DNA of 64,000 bases. Origin: Flammeovirgaceae bacterium. Its GTDB lineage: Bacteria; Bacteroidota; Bacteroidia; Cytophagales; Cyclobacteriaceae. The position numbers and the translations under genes were made by a program. Below, piece after piece: positions 1 through 9,663 of this stretch. The stretch lies in the NCBI GenBank assembly GCA_021298355.1, contig JAJTEH010000005.1, forward strand, positions 90,922 through 154,921, given 5' to 3'. The notes beneath the pieces are model-generated. The model saw only the letters and a list, made by a program, of their open reading frames with translations, did not search any database and was not told the origin of the DNA. How positions within the stretch are numbered: position 1 is the first letter of the stretch; each line of letters starts with the position of its first letter.

Positions 1-41
1 TTGCTGCCGGAGAAGTAATAGATTTTTATAGCAACGTTTAA
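1..41 (+). CDS. rplW: 50S ribosomal protein L23, C-terminal end (partial)
   Basis: Only the last dozen codons are in the window. In frame 3 they read AAGEVIDFYSNV and then stop, which resembles the usual L23 C-terminus (a VIDFY-type ending). Its place directly before rplB fits the conserved S10 operon order rplC-rplD-rplW-rplB. The identification rests on this short ending plus synteny, so it is good but not certain. Confidence 0.75.
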   Translation, partial: AAGEVIDFYSNV

Positions 42-51
42 ATAGAAAGAT

Positions 52-876
52 ATGGCGTTGAAAAAATTAAAACCGGTTACACCCGGCACAAGACATAGAT
101 TAGCACCTTCCTTCGATGACATCACAACATCGAAGCCAGAGAAGTCTTTATTAAAAACAATAAAGAAATCAGGTGGTAGAAATAGCAAAGGTCAATTAAC
201 CATGCGTTACATAGGCGGTGGTCATAAACAGAAGTTGCGTGTTATCGATTTCAAACGTAATAAGTTTGGAGTACCGGCAACAGTTGCCTCTATCGAATAT
301 GATCCTGCCCGTTCTGCTCGTATTGCCTTATTACATTATGCTGATGGAGAGAAAGCCTATATCCTTTCTCCTAACGGACTAAAAGTAGGACAAACAGTAT
401 TAGCAGGCCCTGATGTGGCACCCGAGGTAGGTAATGCACTTCCGTTGTCAAAAATTCCACTTGGTACAATTGTATTCAATGTAGAAATGAAGCCAGGCAA
501 AGGAGGAGCAATTGCTCGCAGCGCAGGATCTTTTGTACAATTGTTAGCAAGAGAAAATGGCTACGCTGCATTAAAAATGCCATCTGGCGAAATGCGTAAT
601 GTGTTAGAAACATGTATCGCTACCGTTGGAGCGGCATCTAATCCAGATCACATGAACGAAAGTGTGGGTAAAGCAGGTCGTAACCGTTGGAGAGGTATTC
701 GTCCTCGTACACGTGCAGTGGCTATGAACCCGGTAGATCACCCAATGGGTGGTGGCGAAGGCCGTGCATCTGGTGGTCACCCTCGTTCACGCAAGGGCTT
801 ATACACTAAGGGTAAGAAAACCCGTCATCCTAAAAAGTATTCAGATCGTCTAATCATATCTAAGAGGAAAAAATAA
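52..876 (+). CDS. rplB: 50S ribosomal protein L2
   Basis: Full-length L2 (274 aa), a primary 23S rRNA-binding protein next to the peptidyl-transferase centre. Seen: the RNA-binding core with [13 protein letters not shown] near residues 55-67 and the C-terminal [14 protein letters not shown] stretch near residues 225-238. That stretch contains the conserved His needed for peptidyl transfer. The stop codon shares its last base with the rpsS start, so the two are translationally coupled. Length and motifs are those of the family. Confidence 0.99.
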   Translation: MALKKLKPVTPGTRHRLAPSFDDITTSKPEKSLLKTIKKSGGRNSKGQLTMRYIGGGHKQKLRVIDFKRNKFGVPATVASIEYDPARSARIALLHYADGEKAYILSPNGLKVGQTVLAGPDVAPEVGNALPLSKIPLGTIVFNVEMKPGKGGAIARSAGSFVQLLARENGYAALKMPSGEMRNVLETCIATVGAASNPDHMNESVGKAGRNRWRGIRPRTRAVAMNPVDHPMGGGEGRASGGHPRSRKGLYTKGKKTRHPKKYSDRLIISKRKK

Positions 877-1145
877 TGGGACGCTCGATTAAAAAGGGAC
901 CTTATTGCGATTTCCGTCTACTTAAGAAAGTAGAAGTAATGGAAAAGTCAGGCAAAAAATCTGTGATCAAGACATGGTCCAGAAGGTCAACAATTATACC
1001 TGATATGATCGGCCACACATTAGCCGTTCATAATGGAAACAAGTTCATACCAGTGTATGTAACTGAGAATATGGTAGGTCATAAGTTAGGTGAATTTGCA
1101 CCTACTCGTACCTTCAAGGGTCATAGTGGCAACCGTAAAGATTAA
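876..1145 (+). CDS. rpsS: 30S ribosomal protein S19
   Basis: S19 (89 aa) sits in the head of the small subunit and forms the S13-S19 pair at the bridge to 50S. Seen: the typical N-terminus [10 protein letters not shown] and the conserved core with [16 protein letters not shown] and the C-terminal [11 protein letters not shown]. It starts on the last base of the rplB stop codon and is followed by rplV after 7 nt, as expected for this operon. Confidence 0.99.
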   Translation: MGRSIKKGPYCDFRLLKKVEVMEKSGKKSVIKTWSRRSTIIPDMIGHTLAVHNGNKFIPVYVTENMVGHKLGEFAPTRTFKGHSGNRKD

Positions 1146-1152
1146 GTAAGCC

Positions 1153-1611
1153 ATGGAAACAACAGCTGTAAAAAAGACTAAAAAGTCTGTTATAAAACGC
1201 CAGCAACGCGATGCCCGCAAAGAGGCTTCGAAGACTGGTCCTGTAGTAGCCAAACTAAAAGATGTTCCATCTTCACCAAGAAAGATGCGTCTTGTAGCCG
1301 ACTTAATTAAAGGTCAACGCGTAAACCAAGCCTTGAATATTTTAAAGTTCGAATCAAAGTTAGGTGCACCACTTTTAGAAAAACTTTTGCTATCGGCAAT
1401 ATCTAACTGGGGAAATACACATGAAACTAAAATCGAAGACGCAGATCTTTATGTAAAGGAGATTTGGGTAGATGGTGGTCGTCAATTAAAAAGAATGAGA
1501 CCTGCACCTCAAGGTAGAGGATATAGAATTCGCAAGCGCTCTAACCACGTAACGCTGGTTTTGGCAAGCTTGGCAAATGGAAAAGAAGTTCAAACTACTG
1601 AAGCTAAATAA
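1153..1611 (+). CDS. rplV: 50S ribosomal protein L22
   Basis: L22 lines the nascent peptide exit tunnel. The conserved domain begins near residue 33 ([22 protein letters not shown]) and ends with the beta-hairpin region [19 protein letters not shown], whose tip reaches into the tunnel. The protein is 152 aa against about 110 for many bacteria. The extra length is a Lys-rich N-terminal extension of about 30 residues, plus a few residues at the C-terminus. The ATG lies 7 nt after rpsS, which supports the long start. Confidence 0.98.
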   Translation: METTAVKKTKKSVIKRQQRDARKEASKTGPVVAKLKDVPSSPRKMRLVADLIKGQRVNQALNILKFESKLGAPLLEKLLLSAISNWGNTHETKIEDADLYVKEIWVDGGRQLKRMRPAPQGRGYRIRKRSNHVTLVLASLANGKEVQTTEAK

Positions 1612-1613
1612 AC

Positions 1614-2402
1614 ATGGGACAAAAAGTTAACCCTGTAGGTTTAAGATTAGGAATTGTTCGCGGTTGGGATTCCAGCTGGTTTGGTGGCAAAACAATGTCA
1701 GACAAATTAGTTGAAGATCAGAAAATACGTAAATACGTAGACGCCCGCATTCCTAAAGGAGGTATCTCAAAAGTAGTTATCGAACGCACCTTAAAGCGCA
1801 TAACACTAACAATTCATACGGCCAGACCTGGTGTTGTAATTGGAAAAGGAGGACAAGAAGTTGATAAGATTAAAGAAGAGTTGAAAAAGATCACCGGTAA
1901 GGATGTTCAGATCAATATCTACGAAATCAAGAGACCAGAGTTAGATGCCAAGTTAGTGGGCGAATCAATCGCGCAACAAATTGAAGCACGTATTTCCTAC
2001 AAAAGAGCTATGAAGCAGGCTATAGCTTCAGCTATAAGAGTTGGAGCTGAAGGGATTAAAGTAAAAGTATCGGGTCGTTTGGCTGGTTCAGATATGGCCA
2101 GAACTGAACAATACAAAGAAGGAAGAATTCCTTTGCATACGCTAAGAGCAGATATCGATTACGCAATATCAGAAGCACAAACTGTATATGGTAAAATCGG
2201 TATAAAAGTTTGGATCTTTAAAGGAGAAGTTTATGGCAAGCGCGATCTTTCTCCAAATGTAGGTGCAGCAGCAAACGCAACTTCAGGCCAACAATCTGGA
2301 GGAGGGTCAAACGATAGAGGCGGCAGAAGAAACGATGGAAAAGGAAGAGGCGCAGATAATCGCGGAGGCCGAGGAGGTAGATCTAAAGGTCCTAGAAATT
2401 AA
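1614..2402 (+). CDS. rpsC: 30S ribosomal protein S3
   Basis: S3 lies at the mRNA entry channel. Seen: the N-terminal [13 protein letters not shown], a type II KH domain with the GxxG loop VIGKGGQE (near residues 76-83), and the C-terminal S3 domain. After about residue 215 comes a low-complexity tail rich in Gly, Arg, Asn and Asp ([26 protein letters not shown]). It makes this protein (262 aa) longer than E. coli S3. The tail is probably disordered and RNA-contacting, which is inference. Confidence 0.98.
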   Translation: MGQKVNPVGLRLGIVRGWDSSWFGGKTMSDKLVEDQKIRKYVDARIPKGGISKVVIERTLKRITLTIHTARPGVVIGKGGQEVDKIKEELKKITGKDVQINIYEIKRPELDAKLVGESIAQQIEARISYKRAMKQAIASAIRVGAEGIKVKVSGRLAGSDMARTEQYKEGRIPLHTLRADIDYAISEAQTVYGKIGIKVWIFKGEVYGKRDLSPNVGAAANATSGQQSGGGSNDRGGRRNDGKGRGADNRGGRGGRSKGPRN

Positions 2403-2427
2403 TTTGAATCAGTAAAGCTTAGCAAAC

Positions 2428-2859
2428 ATGTTACAGCCGAAACGTACGAAATTTAGAAAAATGCAGAAGGGTAGAGTAAAAGGCCTCGCAACCAGAGGAC
2501 ACTCTATCGCATTCGGTTCCTTTGCATTAAAAGCACTAGAACCAGGTTGGATCACAGCCAGACAATTAGAAGCAGCTCGTATTGCTGTTACCCGCGCTAT
2601 GAAACGCGAAGGACAAGTGTGGATACGTATCTTCCCGGATAAGCCTATTACAAAGAAGCCTGCCGAAGTACGTATGGGTAAAGGTAAAGGTGCTCCTGAG
2701 TATTGGGTTGCAGTTGTAAAACCCGGAACCATTCTTTTTGAAGCGGGTGGAGTTAGCATGGCAACGGCAAAAGAAGCCATGAGATTAGCAGAAGGTAAAT
2801 TACCTTTAAAAACCGCCTTTACAGTTAGAAGAGATTACGTAGAAGAAACAGCCAAGTAA
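2428..2859 (+). CDS. rplP: 50S ribosomal protein L16
   Basis: L16 (143 aa) helps position the A- and P-site tRNA on the large subunit. Seen: the diagnostic [17 protein letters not shown]-terminus, [17 protein letters not shown] in the middle and [13 protein letters not shown] near residues 91-103. It starts 25 nt after rpsC, and its stop is followed after 1 nt by rpmC. Confidence 0.99.
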   Translation: MLQPKRTKFRKMQKGRVKGLATRGHSIAFGSFALKALEPGWITARQLEAARIAVTRAMKREGQVWIRIFPDKPITKKPAEVRMGKGKGAPEYWVAVVKPGTILFEAGGVSMATAKEAMRLAEGKLPLKTAFTVRRDYVEETAK

Positions 2860-2860
2860 T

Positions 2861-3055
2861 ATGAAAAACGCAGACATTAAAGCATTATCAGTTGCTGAGC
2901 TCAACGAAAAAATTGCAAGCGAAAAAGAAACCCTTCGTAAGCTTCAATTCGCTCATCAGGTTTCTTCAATCGAAAACCCAATGACATTGCGTGCTACACG
3001 TAAGTTAATCGCAAGGTTAAACACAGAATTAACAGCTAAAAAAGCTAAAGCATAA
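2861..3055 (+). CDS. rpmC: 50S ribosomal protein L29
   Basis: L29 (64 aa) is a two-helix protein by the exit tunnel that docks the signal recognition particle and trigger factor. Seen: [18 protein letters not shown], the central [12 protein letters not shown] and the closing helix with [12 protein letters not shown]. It is packed between rplP and rpsQ with gaps of 1 and 5 nt. An opposite-strand reading frame over this gene is a shadow. Confidence 0.98.
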   Translation: MKNADIKALSVAELNEKIASEKETLRKLQFAHQVSSIENPMTLRATRKLIARLNTELTAKKAKA

Positions 3056-3060
3056 TTCCT

Positions 3061-3324
3061 ATGGAAACACAAGAAAGGAATTTTAGAAAAGAAAGAGTAG
3101 GTAAAGTGGTAAGCAATAAAATGCAAAAAACCATTACTGTTACTGTAGATAGAAAAGTAAAGCACCCTATCTATGGAAAATTTGTAAACAAAACTTCGCG
3201 CTTCAAAGCACACGATGAAAAGAATGAGGCTGGTATCGGTGATACAGTACGCATCATGGAAACTCGTCCGTTAAGCAAAGACAAGCGTTGGAGATTAGTA
3301 GAAATAATCGAAAAAGCTAAGTAA
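3061..3324 (+). CDS. rpsQ: 30S ribosomal protein S17
   Basis: S17 (87 aa) is an OB-fold 16S rRNA-binding assembly protein. Seen: the core [19 protein letters not shown], then KHPIYGKFV near residues 37-45 and [18 protein letters not shown] near residues 60-77, all standard. The stop is 2 nt before rplN. rpmC, rpsQ and rplN keep the usual order. Confidence 0.99.
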   Translation: METQERNFRKERVGKVVSNKMQKTITVTVDRKVKHPIYGKFVNKTSRFKAHDEKNEAGIGDTVRIMETRPLSKDKRWRLVEIIEKAK

Positions 3325-3326
3325 TC

Positions 3327-3695
3327 ATGATACGCACAGAATCCAGATTAACAGTTGCAGACAACAGCGGAGCTAAAGAAGTTCTTTGTATGCACGTATT
3401 AGGCGGAACGAAAAGAAAGTCTGCCTCTGTAGGCGATAAAATTGTGGTTACTGTAAAGTCTGCCACACCAACCAGCCAAATAAAGAAAGGTACAGTTTCT
3501 AAGGCTGTAGTGGTAAGAACAACAAAAGAAGTAAGGCGCAAAGACGGCTCTTATATTCGTTTTGAAGACAATGCTGCTGTATTGTTAAACAACCAAGACG
3601 AACCTAGAGGCACCCGTATCTTTGGTCCGGTAGCTAGAGAGTTGCGCGAAAAGCAATTCATGAAAATTGTATCATTGGCACCAGAAGTATTATAA
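3327..3695 (+). CDS. rplN: 50S ribosomal protein L14
   Basis: L14 (122 aa) forms intersubunit bridges together with L19. Seen: [16 protein letters not shown] at the N-terminus, [16 protein letters not shown] near residues 71-86 and the closing [14 protein letters not shown]. It is the first gene of the classical spc block and is joined here to the S10 block without a gap. Confidence 0.99.
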   Translation: MIRTESRLTVADNSGAKEVLCMHVLGGTKRKSASVGDKIVVTVKSATPTSQIKKGTVSKAVVVRTTKEVRRKDGSYIRFEDNAAVLLNNQDEPRGTRIFGPVARELREKQFMKIVSLAPEVL

Positions 3696-3698
3696 GCC

Positions 3699-4040
3699 AT
3701 GGAAAGAAAATTTAACAAACAACCTAAACTGCATATCCGTAAGGGAGACACAGTAAAGGTAATTGCCGGAGACGATAAAGGCAAGACAGGAAAAGTACTG
3801 GAAGTTATCGCATCTAAAAACCGTGCGGTTGTTGAAGGTATCGCTATAGTTACAAAGCACACAAAACCATCTGCTGGCAAACCCGAAGGTGGCATCAAGA
3901 AAACGGAAGGTACAATCAACATCAGCAATTTGATGTTAGTTGATCCTGCCAGTGGTAAACCAACACGTGTTGGCCGCAAATTAAATGCAGAAGGAAAGCT
4001 GCAACGTTACGCAAAGAAAACAGGAGAAATCATTAAGTAA
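3699..4040 (+). CDS. rplX: 50S ribosomal protein L24
   Basis: L24 (113 aa) nucleates 50S assembly. Seen: a KOW motif ([22 protein letters not shown], residues 11-32) followed by the L24 C-terminal region containing [11 protein letters not shown]. The stop codon overlaps the rplE ATG by one base (TAATG), which suggests translational coupling. Confidence 0.98.
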   Translation: MERKFNKQPKLHIRKGDTVKVIAGDDKGKTGKVLEVIASKNRAVVEGIAIVTKHTKPSAGKPEGGIKKTEGTINISNLMLVDPASGKPTRVGRKLNAEGKLQRYAKKTGEIIK

Positions 4041-4594
4041 TGGCAACGCCTAGATTAAAACAGAAGTATCAAAAGGAAATCATGAGCGCACTGAAAGAAA
4101 AATTTCAGTATAAGTCGATTATGGAAGTTCCAAAGGTTGAAAAAATCTGCATCAACAAGGGTATGGGTGCAGCTGTAGCCGACAAAAAACTGATCGATGT
4201 AGCAGTTGAAGAAATTTCAACAATAACTGGTCAAAAGGCTGTAGCAACCAAGTCTAAGAAGGCTATCTCAAACTTTAAACTTCGCGAAAACCAACCTATT
4301 GGTGTACGTGTAACGCTAAGAGGAGATCGCATGTACGAATTTATGGATAGATTAATGAGTATTGCTCTTCCACGCGTACGCGATTTTAAAGGTGTTAACG
4401 CGAAAGGATTTGACGGTAGAGGCAATTACACGCTAGGTGTAAAAGAACAAATTATCTTCCCTGAAATTTCTATTGATAAAGTAACAAAGATCAGTGGTAT
4501 GGATATCACTTTCGTTACCAGTGCGAAAACAGACGAAGAAAGTTTTGAACTATTAAAAGCATTCGGAATGCCGTTTGCAACCAATAAAAACTAA
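4040..4594 (+). CDS. rplE: 50S ribosomal protein L5
   Basis: L5 (184 aa) binds 5S rRNA in the central protuberance. Seen: [10 protein letters not shown] near the start, [30 protein letters not shown] and the loop [17 protein letters not shown] that meets the P-site tRNA. It is followed by rpsN after 4 nt. Confidence 0.99.
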   Translation: MATPRLKQKYQKEIMSALKEKFQYKSIMEVPKVEKICINKGMGAAVADKKLIDVAVEEISTITGQKAVATKSKKAISNFKLRENQPIGVRVTLRGDRMYEFMDRLMSIALPRVRDFKGVNAKGFDGRGNYTLGVKEQIIFPEISIDKVTKISGMDITFVTSAKTDEESFELLKAFGMPFATNKN

Positions 4595-4598
4595 TATT

Positions 4599-4868
4599 AT
4601 GGCAAAATTATCAGTTGTTGCAAGACAGGCTAAGCGTGAGCACCTTGTAGCTGTTTATGCAGCCAAAAGAAAAGCATTGAAAGAAGCCGGAGATTACCAG
4701 GCTCTAGATAAGCTACCGCGTAATGCATCTCCGGTTAGATTAAAGAATCGTTGTAAGCTTACAGGGAGACCAAAAGGCTACATGGGTAAGTTCGGCATCT
4801 GCCGTAACCAATTCCGTCAGATGGCTTCTGATGGAAAAATACCAGGGCTTACAAAAGCATCTTGGTAA
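4599..4868 (+). CDS. rpsN: 30S ribosomal protein S14 (zinc-free long form)
   Basis: S14 (89 aa) from the ATG reading [13 protein letters not shown]. The longer in-frame opening further upstream lies inside rplE and is not used. The 89-aa form has an internal insertion and lacks the four-Cys zinc site of the short 61-aa form. The C-terminal core [24 protein letters not shown] is conserved, with only two Cys. It is the last gene before a 180-nt gap that holds a promoter. Confidence 0.98.
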   Translation: MAKLSVVARQAKREHLVAVYAAKRKALKEAGDYQALDKLPRNASPVRLKNRCKLTGRPKGYMGKFGICRNQFRQMASDGKIPGLTKASW

Positions 4869-4969
4869 TAATTTGATGGAGATGATAGTTTGAAATCATC
4901 GAAATCTTTGTAATAACGACATATTGCTGCTGAGTATCCAGGTCGATTAAATCCGAAACCAGATAACAG

Positions 4970-5000
4970 TTTGGATATTAAAAAATGTTCAATACCTTTG
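4970..5000 (+). promoter_or_regulatory. Internal promoter for rpsH and downstream genes
   Basis: A TTTG at 4970-4973, a 19-nt spacer and TACCTTTG at 4993-5000 match the Bacteroidota sigma-ABfr consensus (TTTG at -33, TAnnTTTG at -7). It is the best promoter match found in the window and lies in the only long gap within the ribosomal cluster. It could drive rpsH to rplQ separately from the upstream half. Confidence 0.65.
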
Positions 5001-5001
5001 C

Positions 5002-5030
5002 AGCCCGGTTTATACGGGCTTGCTTTTTTA
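5002..5030 (+). terminator. Hairpin with T-run between rpsN and rpsH
   Basis: AGCCCG at 5002-5007 pairs with CGGGCT at 5015-5020 and is followed by TGCTTTTTTA. It looks like a short intrinsic terminator or attenuator for transcripts arriving from rpsN. It overlaps the expected start site of the promoter just upstream, so RNA begun there may lack the 5' arm. Position and pairing are seen; function is inference. Confidence 0.45.
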
Positions 5031-5048
5031 GCGAAAAATTGGAGAAAA

Positions 5049-5447
5049 ATGACGGACCCAATAGCAGATTATTTAACAAGATTGCGCAACGCAATTAAGG
5101 CTAACCACAAAGTTTTGGAAGTGCCTGCCAGCAATCTAAAGAAGGAAATAACCAAAGTGTTATTCGATAAGGGATACATTTTGAATTATAAATTCGAAGA
5201 AGGAAAGAATGTACAAGGCGTTATAAAAATTGCCTTGAAATACAATCCTGAAACAAAAGAAAATGCCATTACGCATTTAGAGCGCGTAAGCACACCAGGT
5301 TTGCGTCAATATGCAAACGTTGGTGCAATGCCTCGTGTTTTAAATGGCCTGGGTGTTGCCATTGTTTCTACATCCAAAGGTGTAATGACTGATAAGGAAG
5401 CCCGCAAAATTAATGTGGGTGGCGAAGTTTTATGTTACGTTTATTAA
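5049..5447 (+). CDS. rpsH: 30S ribosomal protein S8
   Basis: S8 (132 aa) binds 16S rRNA helix 21, and in E. coli it represses the spc operon. The start reading MTDPIADYLTRLRNAIKANH is the family N-terminus; the upstream in-frame opening covers the promoter and hairpin and is rejected. The C-terminal STPGLRQYANV...GVAIVSTSKGVMTDKEARK is intact. This is the only ribosomal gene here with its own leader region. Confidence 0.98.
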   Translation: MTDPIADYLTRLRNAIKANHKVLEVPASNLKKEITKVLFDKGYILNYKFEEGKNVQGVIKIALKYNPETKENAITHLERVSTPGLRQYANVGAMPRVLNGLGVAIVSTSKGVMTDKEARKINVGGEVLCYVY

Positions 5448-5457
5448 TTACTGAGCC

Positions 5458-6009
5458 ATGTCAAGAATAGGATTAAAACCCATCAACATCCCTTCAGGCG
5501 TAACAGTTACACCGTCAAAGGATAAAGTGTCAGTAAAAGGTCCGAAAGGAGAATTACACCAAGCCATCGATCCTGATTTTCAAATCAAAATCAAAGAAGG
5601 ACATGTAGTAGTTGCCAGACCTACTGACCAAAAAAGACATAAGTCATTACACGGTCTTTACCGTGCTTTGATTGCCAACATGATTGAAGGCGTAAGCAAA
5701 GGATACAAACATCAACTTGAATTAGTAGGTGTTGGTTACAAAGCTACAGCCCAAGCCAATGTTCTTGAACTTAGTTTAGGATATTCTCACAATATCTTTT
5801 TAGCTGTTCCATCTGAAATTAAAGTTCAGGCTGTTCAGGAAAAAGGACAAAACCCTACGATTATTTTAGAAGGAATCGACAAGCAATTACTTGGTCAGAT
5901 TTCAGCTAAATTAAAATCACTTCGTAAAACTGAGCCTTACAAAGGTAAGGGTGTTCGTTTCACGGGTGAGTATGTACGTAGAAAAGCAGGTAAAGCAGCA
6001 TCTAAATAA
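5458..6009 (+). CDS. rplF: 50S ribosomal protein L6
   Basis: L6 (183 aa) is a two-domain protein near the sarcin-ricin loop. Seen: [25 protein letters not shown], the second-domain start VGVGYKA and the signature [21 protein letters not shown] at the C-terminus. It is spaced 10 nt after rpsH and 20 nt before rplR. Confidence 0.99.
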   Translation: MSRIGLKPINIPSGVTVTPSKDKVSVKGPKGELHQAIDPDFQIKIKEGHVVVARPTDQKRHKSLHGLYRALIANMIEGVSKGYKHQLELVGVGYKATAQANVLELSLGYSHNIFLAVPSEIKVQAVQEKGQNPTIILEGIDKQLLGQISAKLKSLRKTEPYKGKGVRFTGEYVRRKAGKAASK

Positions 6010-6029
6010 GCATCATAGCTCATAATACT

Positions 6030-6377
6030 ATGGCAGGCAAACTAGGAAGAAGAGAAAGAATTAAGTTAGGCGTTCGTAAGAAAATTACGGGCACTGCATC
6101 TAGACCACGTTTATCGGTTTTTAGAAGCAATACAGGAGTTAGCGCTCAACTTATCGATGATACAAAAGGAGTGACTTTAGTATCAGTTACAACCAGGGAA
6201 TTAGGTGCCAAGGCATCTGGTAACCAAGAAAATTGTAAAACAGCCGGAAAGAAAATTGCTGAAAGAGCAATTGCGGCCGGTGTAAAAGATGTGGTATTTG
6301 ACCGTAATGGTTATTTGTATCACGGAAAAGTAAAAGCATTTGCAGAAGGTGCCCGCGAGGGTGGTTTAAATTTCTAA
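6030..6377 (+). CDS. rplR: 50S ribosomal protein L18
   Basis: L18 (115 aa) binds 5S rRNA together with L5. Seen: [27 protein letters not shown] at the N-terminus and [26 protein letters not shown] at the C-terminus, both diagnostic. The gene order rplF-rplR-rpsE is conserved. Confidence 0.99.
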   Translation: MAGKLGRRERIKLGVRKKITGTASRPRLSVFRSNTGVSAQLIDDTKGVTLVSVTTRELGAKASGNQENCKTAGKKIAERAIAAGVKDVVFDRNGYLYHGKVKAFAEGAREGGLNF

Positions 6378-6387
6378 AACAACGAAT

Positions 6388-6906
6388 ATGTCGGCAAGCA
6401 ATATCAGCGCAGTTAAAGCAAGCGAAATCGATTTGAAAGAGAAAGTAGTTGCAATTCAACGCGTGGCCAAAGTAGTAAAAGGTGGTCGCAGATTTAGTTT
6501 CGCTGCCATCGTTGTAGTGGGTGATGGTAATGGTGTAGTTGGATATGGATTAGGCAAAGCAAACGAAGTAACAGACGCTATTTCTAAAGGAATTGATGAT
6601 GCTAAAAAGCATTTGGTGAAAGTTCCGGTTATTAAGGGAACTGTACCGCATGAGTCTATCGGTAAATTTGGAGGAGGTTTTGTGTTATTAAAACCTGCTT
6701 CTCCTGGTACTGGTGTAATTGCGGGCGGTGCGATGCGTGCTGTATTAGAAAGCGCTGGCGTTCACAATGTGTTAGCAAAGTCTAAAGGTTCTTCTAACCC
6801 ACACAATGTGGTAAAGGCAACCTTCAAAGCTTTAACCAGCATGCGCGATCCATTAACAGTGGCTCAAAACAGAGGTATATCTTTAAATAAAGTGTTTAAC
6901 GGTTAA
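6388..6906 (+). CDS. rpsE: 30S ribosomal protein S5
   Basis: S5 (172 aa) takes part in decoding fidelity and mRNA unwinding at the entry channel. Seen: the double-stranded RNA-binding N-domain ([23 protein letters not shown], near residues 12-34) and the C-domain with [15 protein letters not shown] and [15 protein letters not shown]. It is followed 10 nt later by rpmD. Confidence 0.99.
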   Translation: MSASNISAVKASEIDLKEKVVAIQRVAKVVKGGRRFSFAAIVVVGDGNGVVGYGLGKANEVTDAISKGIDDAKKHLVKVPVIKGTVPHESIGKFGGGFVLLKPASPGTGVIAGGAMRAVLESAGVHNVLAKSKGSSNPHNVVKATFKALTSMRDPLTVAQNRGISLNKVFNG

Positions 6907-6916
6907 TCGTTGACTT

Positions 6917-7096
6917 ATGGCTAAAGTACAAATTCAACAAACACGCAGTATTATCAAGCGTCCTTATACACAACAATTAACCATGAAGGCACTTGGTTTA
7001 GGCAAAATGAACAAAACTGTTATCGTGGAAAACACTCCTCAGATTGCGGGTATGATCAGAAAAGTAAATCATTTGATAACCGTTAAAGAAATTTAA
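6917..7096 (+). CDS. rpmD: 50S ribosomal protein L30
   Basis: A 59-aa reading frame fills the gap between rpsE and rplO. It starts MAKVQIQQTRSIIKRP and ends ITVKEI. It has the L30 pattern: two basic strands, then LTMKALGLGKMNKTV and a final helix with GMIRKVNHL. Its position in the spc block confirms the call. The stop is 1 nt before the rplO start. Confidence 0.96.
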   Translation: MAKVQIQQTRSIIKRPYTQQLTMKALGLGKMNKTVIVENTPQIAGMIRKVNHLITVKEI

Positions 7097-7097
7097 A

Positions 7098-7544
7098 ATG
7101 AAACTACATACACTAAAACCTGCTGAAGGTTCTACCAAAACAAATAAGAGACTTGGCCGTGGTCAGGGTTCTGGTGGTAGTACAGCTGGCCGCGGACATA
7201 AAGGTGCAAAGTCAAGATCAGGATATTCAAGAAAAGCTGGTTTTGAGGGTGGGCAGATGCCGTTGGTAAGACGTGTACCTAAGTTCGGTTTCAAGAACAA
7301 TAATAAAGTAGAATTCAAAGCTGTTAACCTCGATGTATTAGAGGGTTTAGTGGAGAAAGCTAAATCAAAAGACCTCACGCTTGAGTTGATGATTGCTAAC
7401 GGTATAGTTGGTAAAAACGACAAAGTAAAAATATTGGGCAGAGGAGAATTAAAATCAAAAGTAACTGTACAAGCTCATGCATTTTCCGAGGCTGCAGTTG
7501 GTGCAATTGAAAAATCAGGCGGATCTGTATCAACACTGAAGTAA
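7098..7544 (+). CDS. rplO: 50S ribosomal protein L15
   Basis: L15 (148 aa) is a late-assembly 50S protein. Seen: the Gly-rich basic N-terminal arm (KRLGRGQGSGGSTAGRGHKG, near residues 17-36), GFEGGQMPLVRRVPKFGF and the C-terminal KVTVQAHAFSEAA. The last base of its stop codon is the first base of the secY ATG, so the two are coupled. Confidence 0.99.
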   Translation: MKLHTLKPAEGSTKTNKRLGRGQGSGGSTAGRGHKGAKSRSGYSRKAGFEGGQMPLVRRVPKFGFKNNNKVEFKAVNLDVLEGLVEKAKSKDLTLELMIANGIVGKNDKVKILGRGELKSKVTVQAHAFSEAAVGAIEKSGGSVSTLK

Positions 7545-8860
7545 TGAAAAGATTTATACAGACGATAAAGAATATTTTTTCCATTGAGGATCTAAGAGTA
7601 AGAATCCTGAATACGATGGGCTTCCTGATCATCTTTCGATTAGGTTCTTTTATCGTATTGCCCGGTATTGATCCTTCTGCTCTAGCAGGAGCACCTCAAG
7701 AAGGTATTTTAGCTCTTTTAAACACATTTTTGGGAGGTTCGTTCAGCCGCGCATCCATATTTGCTCTCGGTATTATGCCTTACATATCGGCATCTATTAT
7801 CGTTCAGCTTTTAACTGTTGCAGTTCCTTATTTCCAGAAAATGCAAAAGGAGGGAGATTCTGGCAGAAAAAGGTTAAATCAAATTACAAGGGTACTTACA
7901 ATTTTCATCACTGGGTTTCAATCTTACGGTTACATAAGAGGAACCATCCCGGCCGAAGCAATTACTAACCCCGGCTTCTTCTTTTACTTTACATCTATAA
8001 CAATTCTAATAGCGGGAACCATGTTTTGTATGTGGTTAGGCGAAAGAATAACCGATAAGGGTATAGGCAACGGTATATCGATGTTAATTATGATCGGTAT
8101 TGTGTCAAGATTTCCCGGTTCAGTAATAGATGAAATGGTTAACAACCGAGGAATGGCAGGGGCGATATTATTTATACTCGAAGTACTTGCCTTGTTTGCA
8201 GTTGTTATGGGAGTAATTTTAATAACACAAGCAACAAGAAGAATCCCAATTCAATATGCCAAGCAGGTTGTGGGAAACAAATTATACGGTGGAAAAAGAG
8301 ATTTTATACCGTTAAAATTGAATTCGGCTGGTGTAATGCCAATTATTTTTGCACAAGCATTAATGTTTTTGCCAGCCCTATTGGGTGGTATTTGGAACGA
8401 TAGCGACTTAGGAGCTTACATTGGAGCTACTTTTTCAGACTTCACTTCGTGGCAATACAACCTTTTGTTTGGAACATTAATCTTGTTATTCACATTCTTT
8501 TATACAGCTATCACGATTAATTCAAATGATATTGCTGACAACTTAAAAAGAAATGGAGGCTTCGTTCCTGGAATTAAACCCGGAAAGCAGACAGCTGAAT
8601 TTATAGATACTGTATTGTCTAGAATAACATTGCCCGGAGCAATATTTCTAGTAATCATCGCTGTGATGCCTGCTTTCGCAGTCATTGCCGGTGTAGGACA
8701 AAACTTTGCTCAGTTCTTTGGAGGAACTTCGCTTTTAATTCTTGTTGGAGTTGTGTTAGACACATTGCAACAAATCGAAAGCTATTTGCTGATGAGGCAT
8801 TACGAAGGGATGATGAAGTCTGGCAGAGTTAAAGGACGTTCTCAATTTGCTGCAGCTTAA
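7544..8860 (+). CDS. secY: Protein translocase subunit SecY
   Basis: The channel-forming inner-membrane subunit of the SecYEG translocon (438 aa, ten predicted membrane segments). Seen: an N-terminal amphipathic helix, the plug region around LLNTFLGGSFSRASIFALGIMPYISASII, the GERITDKGIGNGIS loop before TM5, and the cytosolic loop RRIPIQYAKQ near residues 228-237. Overlapping rplO and followed after 5 nt by map, it belongs to the ribosomal transcript. Confidence 0.99.
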   Translation: MKRFIQTIKNIFSIEDLRVRILNTMGFLIIFRLGSFIVLPGIDPSALAGAPQEGILALLNTFLGGSFSRASIFALGIMPYISASIIVQLLTVAVPYFQKMQKEGDSGRKRLNQITRVLTIFITGFQSYGYIRGTIPAEAITNPGFFFYFTSITILIAGTMFCMWLGERITDKGIGNGISMLIMIGIVSRFPGSVIDEMVNNRGMAGAILFILEVLALFAVVMGVILITQATRRIPIQYAKQVVGNKLYGGKRDFIPLKLNSAGVMPIIFAQALMFLPALLGGIWNDSDLGAYIGATFSDFTSWQYNLLFGTLILLFTFFYTAITINSNDIADNLKRNGGFVPGIKPGKQTAEFIDTVLSRITLPGAIFLVIIAVMPAFAVIAGVGQNFAQFFGGTSLLILVGVVLDTLQQIESYLLMRHYEGMMKSGRVKGRSQFAAA

Positions 8861-8865
8861 GTGAC

Positions 8866-9663
8866 ATGGTTCACTTAAAAACTGAAGAAGAGATTGCTCT
8901 AATTCGTGAAAGTGCTCAGGTATTGGGCAAAGCACACGGAGAAGTGGCAAAACTGATAAAGCCGGGTGTAAAAACACAACAGTTGGATAAAACCGCTGAG
9001 GAGTTTATTAGAGATAATGGAGGAATACCATCGTTTAAAAACTATAATGGTTCTTTTCCAGGTTCGCTCTGCATATCAGTAAACGAAGTAGTGGTTCATG
9101 GATTTCCAGGAAGCTATGAGTTAAAAGAAACCGACATCATATCAGTTGATTGCGGTGTTTTTTACAAAGGCTTTCATAGCGATTCGGCATATACTTATCC
9201 GTTGCCAAAGGCATCGATAGAAGATGTTCTCTTATTGGAAAGAACATACGAATCGTTGTGGAAAGGCATAGAAGTAGCAAAGGCCGGAAACCGGATAGGA
9301 GACATTGGATTTGCTATCCAATCTTATGTGGAAAGTTTCGGTTATGGCGTTGTAAGAGAGTTGGTGGGGCATGGAATAGGAAAAAACCTACACGAAGATC
9401 CTGAAGTTCCGAATTATGGAAAGAAGGGGAAAGGAGTGAAGTTAGTTCCGGGAATGGTTTTCGCGATTGAACCGATGATTAACCAAGGAACAAGAAATGT
9501 GGTGCAAGAGAAAGATGGTTGGACCATCCGAACTTCCGACAGAAAAGCATCAGCACATTTTGAACATGTGGTGGCAATTTTAGAAAACAAAACTGAGGTG
9601 TTAACAACACACCAGTATATAGAGGAAAATTATAGTTATAAATGGCGAAGCAAAAGTCTATAG
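8866..9663 (+). CDS. map: Type I methionine aminopeptidase
   Basis: Removes the N-terminal Met from nascent proteins (265 aa). All five metal ligands of the pita-bread fold can be placed: D95 in SVDCGV, D106 in FHSDSA, H169 in GHGIG, E202 in AIEPM and E233 in HFEHVV. H78 in VVVHG is the substrate-side His. There is no N-terminal zinc or SH3-binding extension, so it is a short type I enzyme. It overlaps infA by 22 nt. Confidence 0.98.
   Translation: MVHLKTEEEIALIRESAQVLGKAHGEVAKLIKPGVKTQQLDKTAEEFIRDNGGIPSFKNYNGSFPGSLCISVNEVVVHGFPGSYELKETDIISVDCGVFYKGFHSDSAYTYPLPKASIEDVLLLERTYESLWKGIEVAKAGNRIGDIGFAIQSYVESFGYGVVRELVGHGIGKNLHEDPEVPNYGKKGKGVKLVPGMVFAIEPMINQGTRNVVQEKDGWTIRTSDRKASAHFEHVVAILENKTEVLTTHQYIEENYSYKWRSKSL

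Noticed and set aside
4971..5048. Longer start for rpsH
   Set aside because: It covers the promoter and hairpin; the ATG at 5049 gives the family N-terminus.
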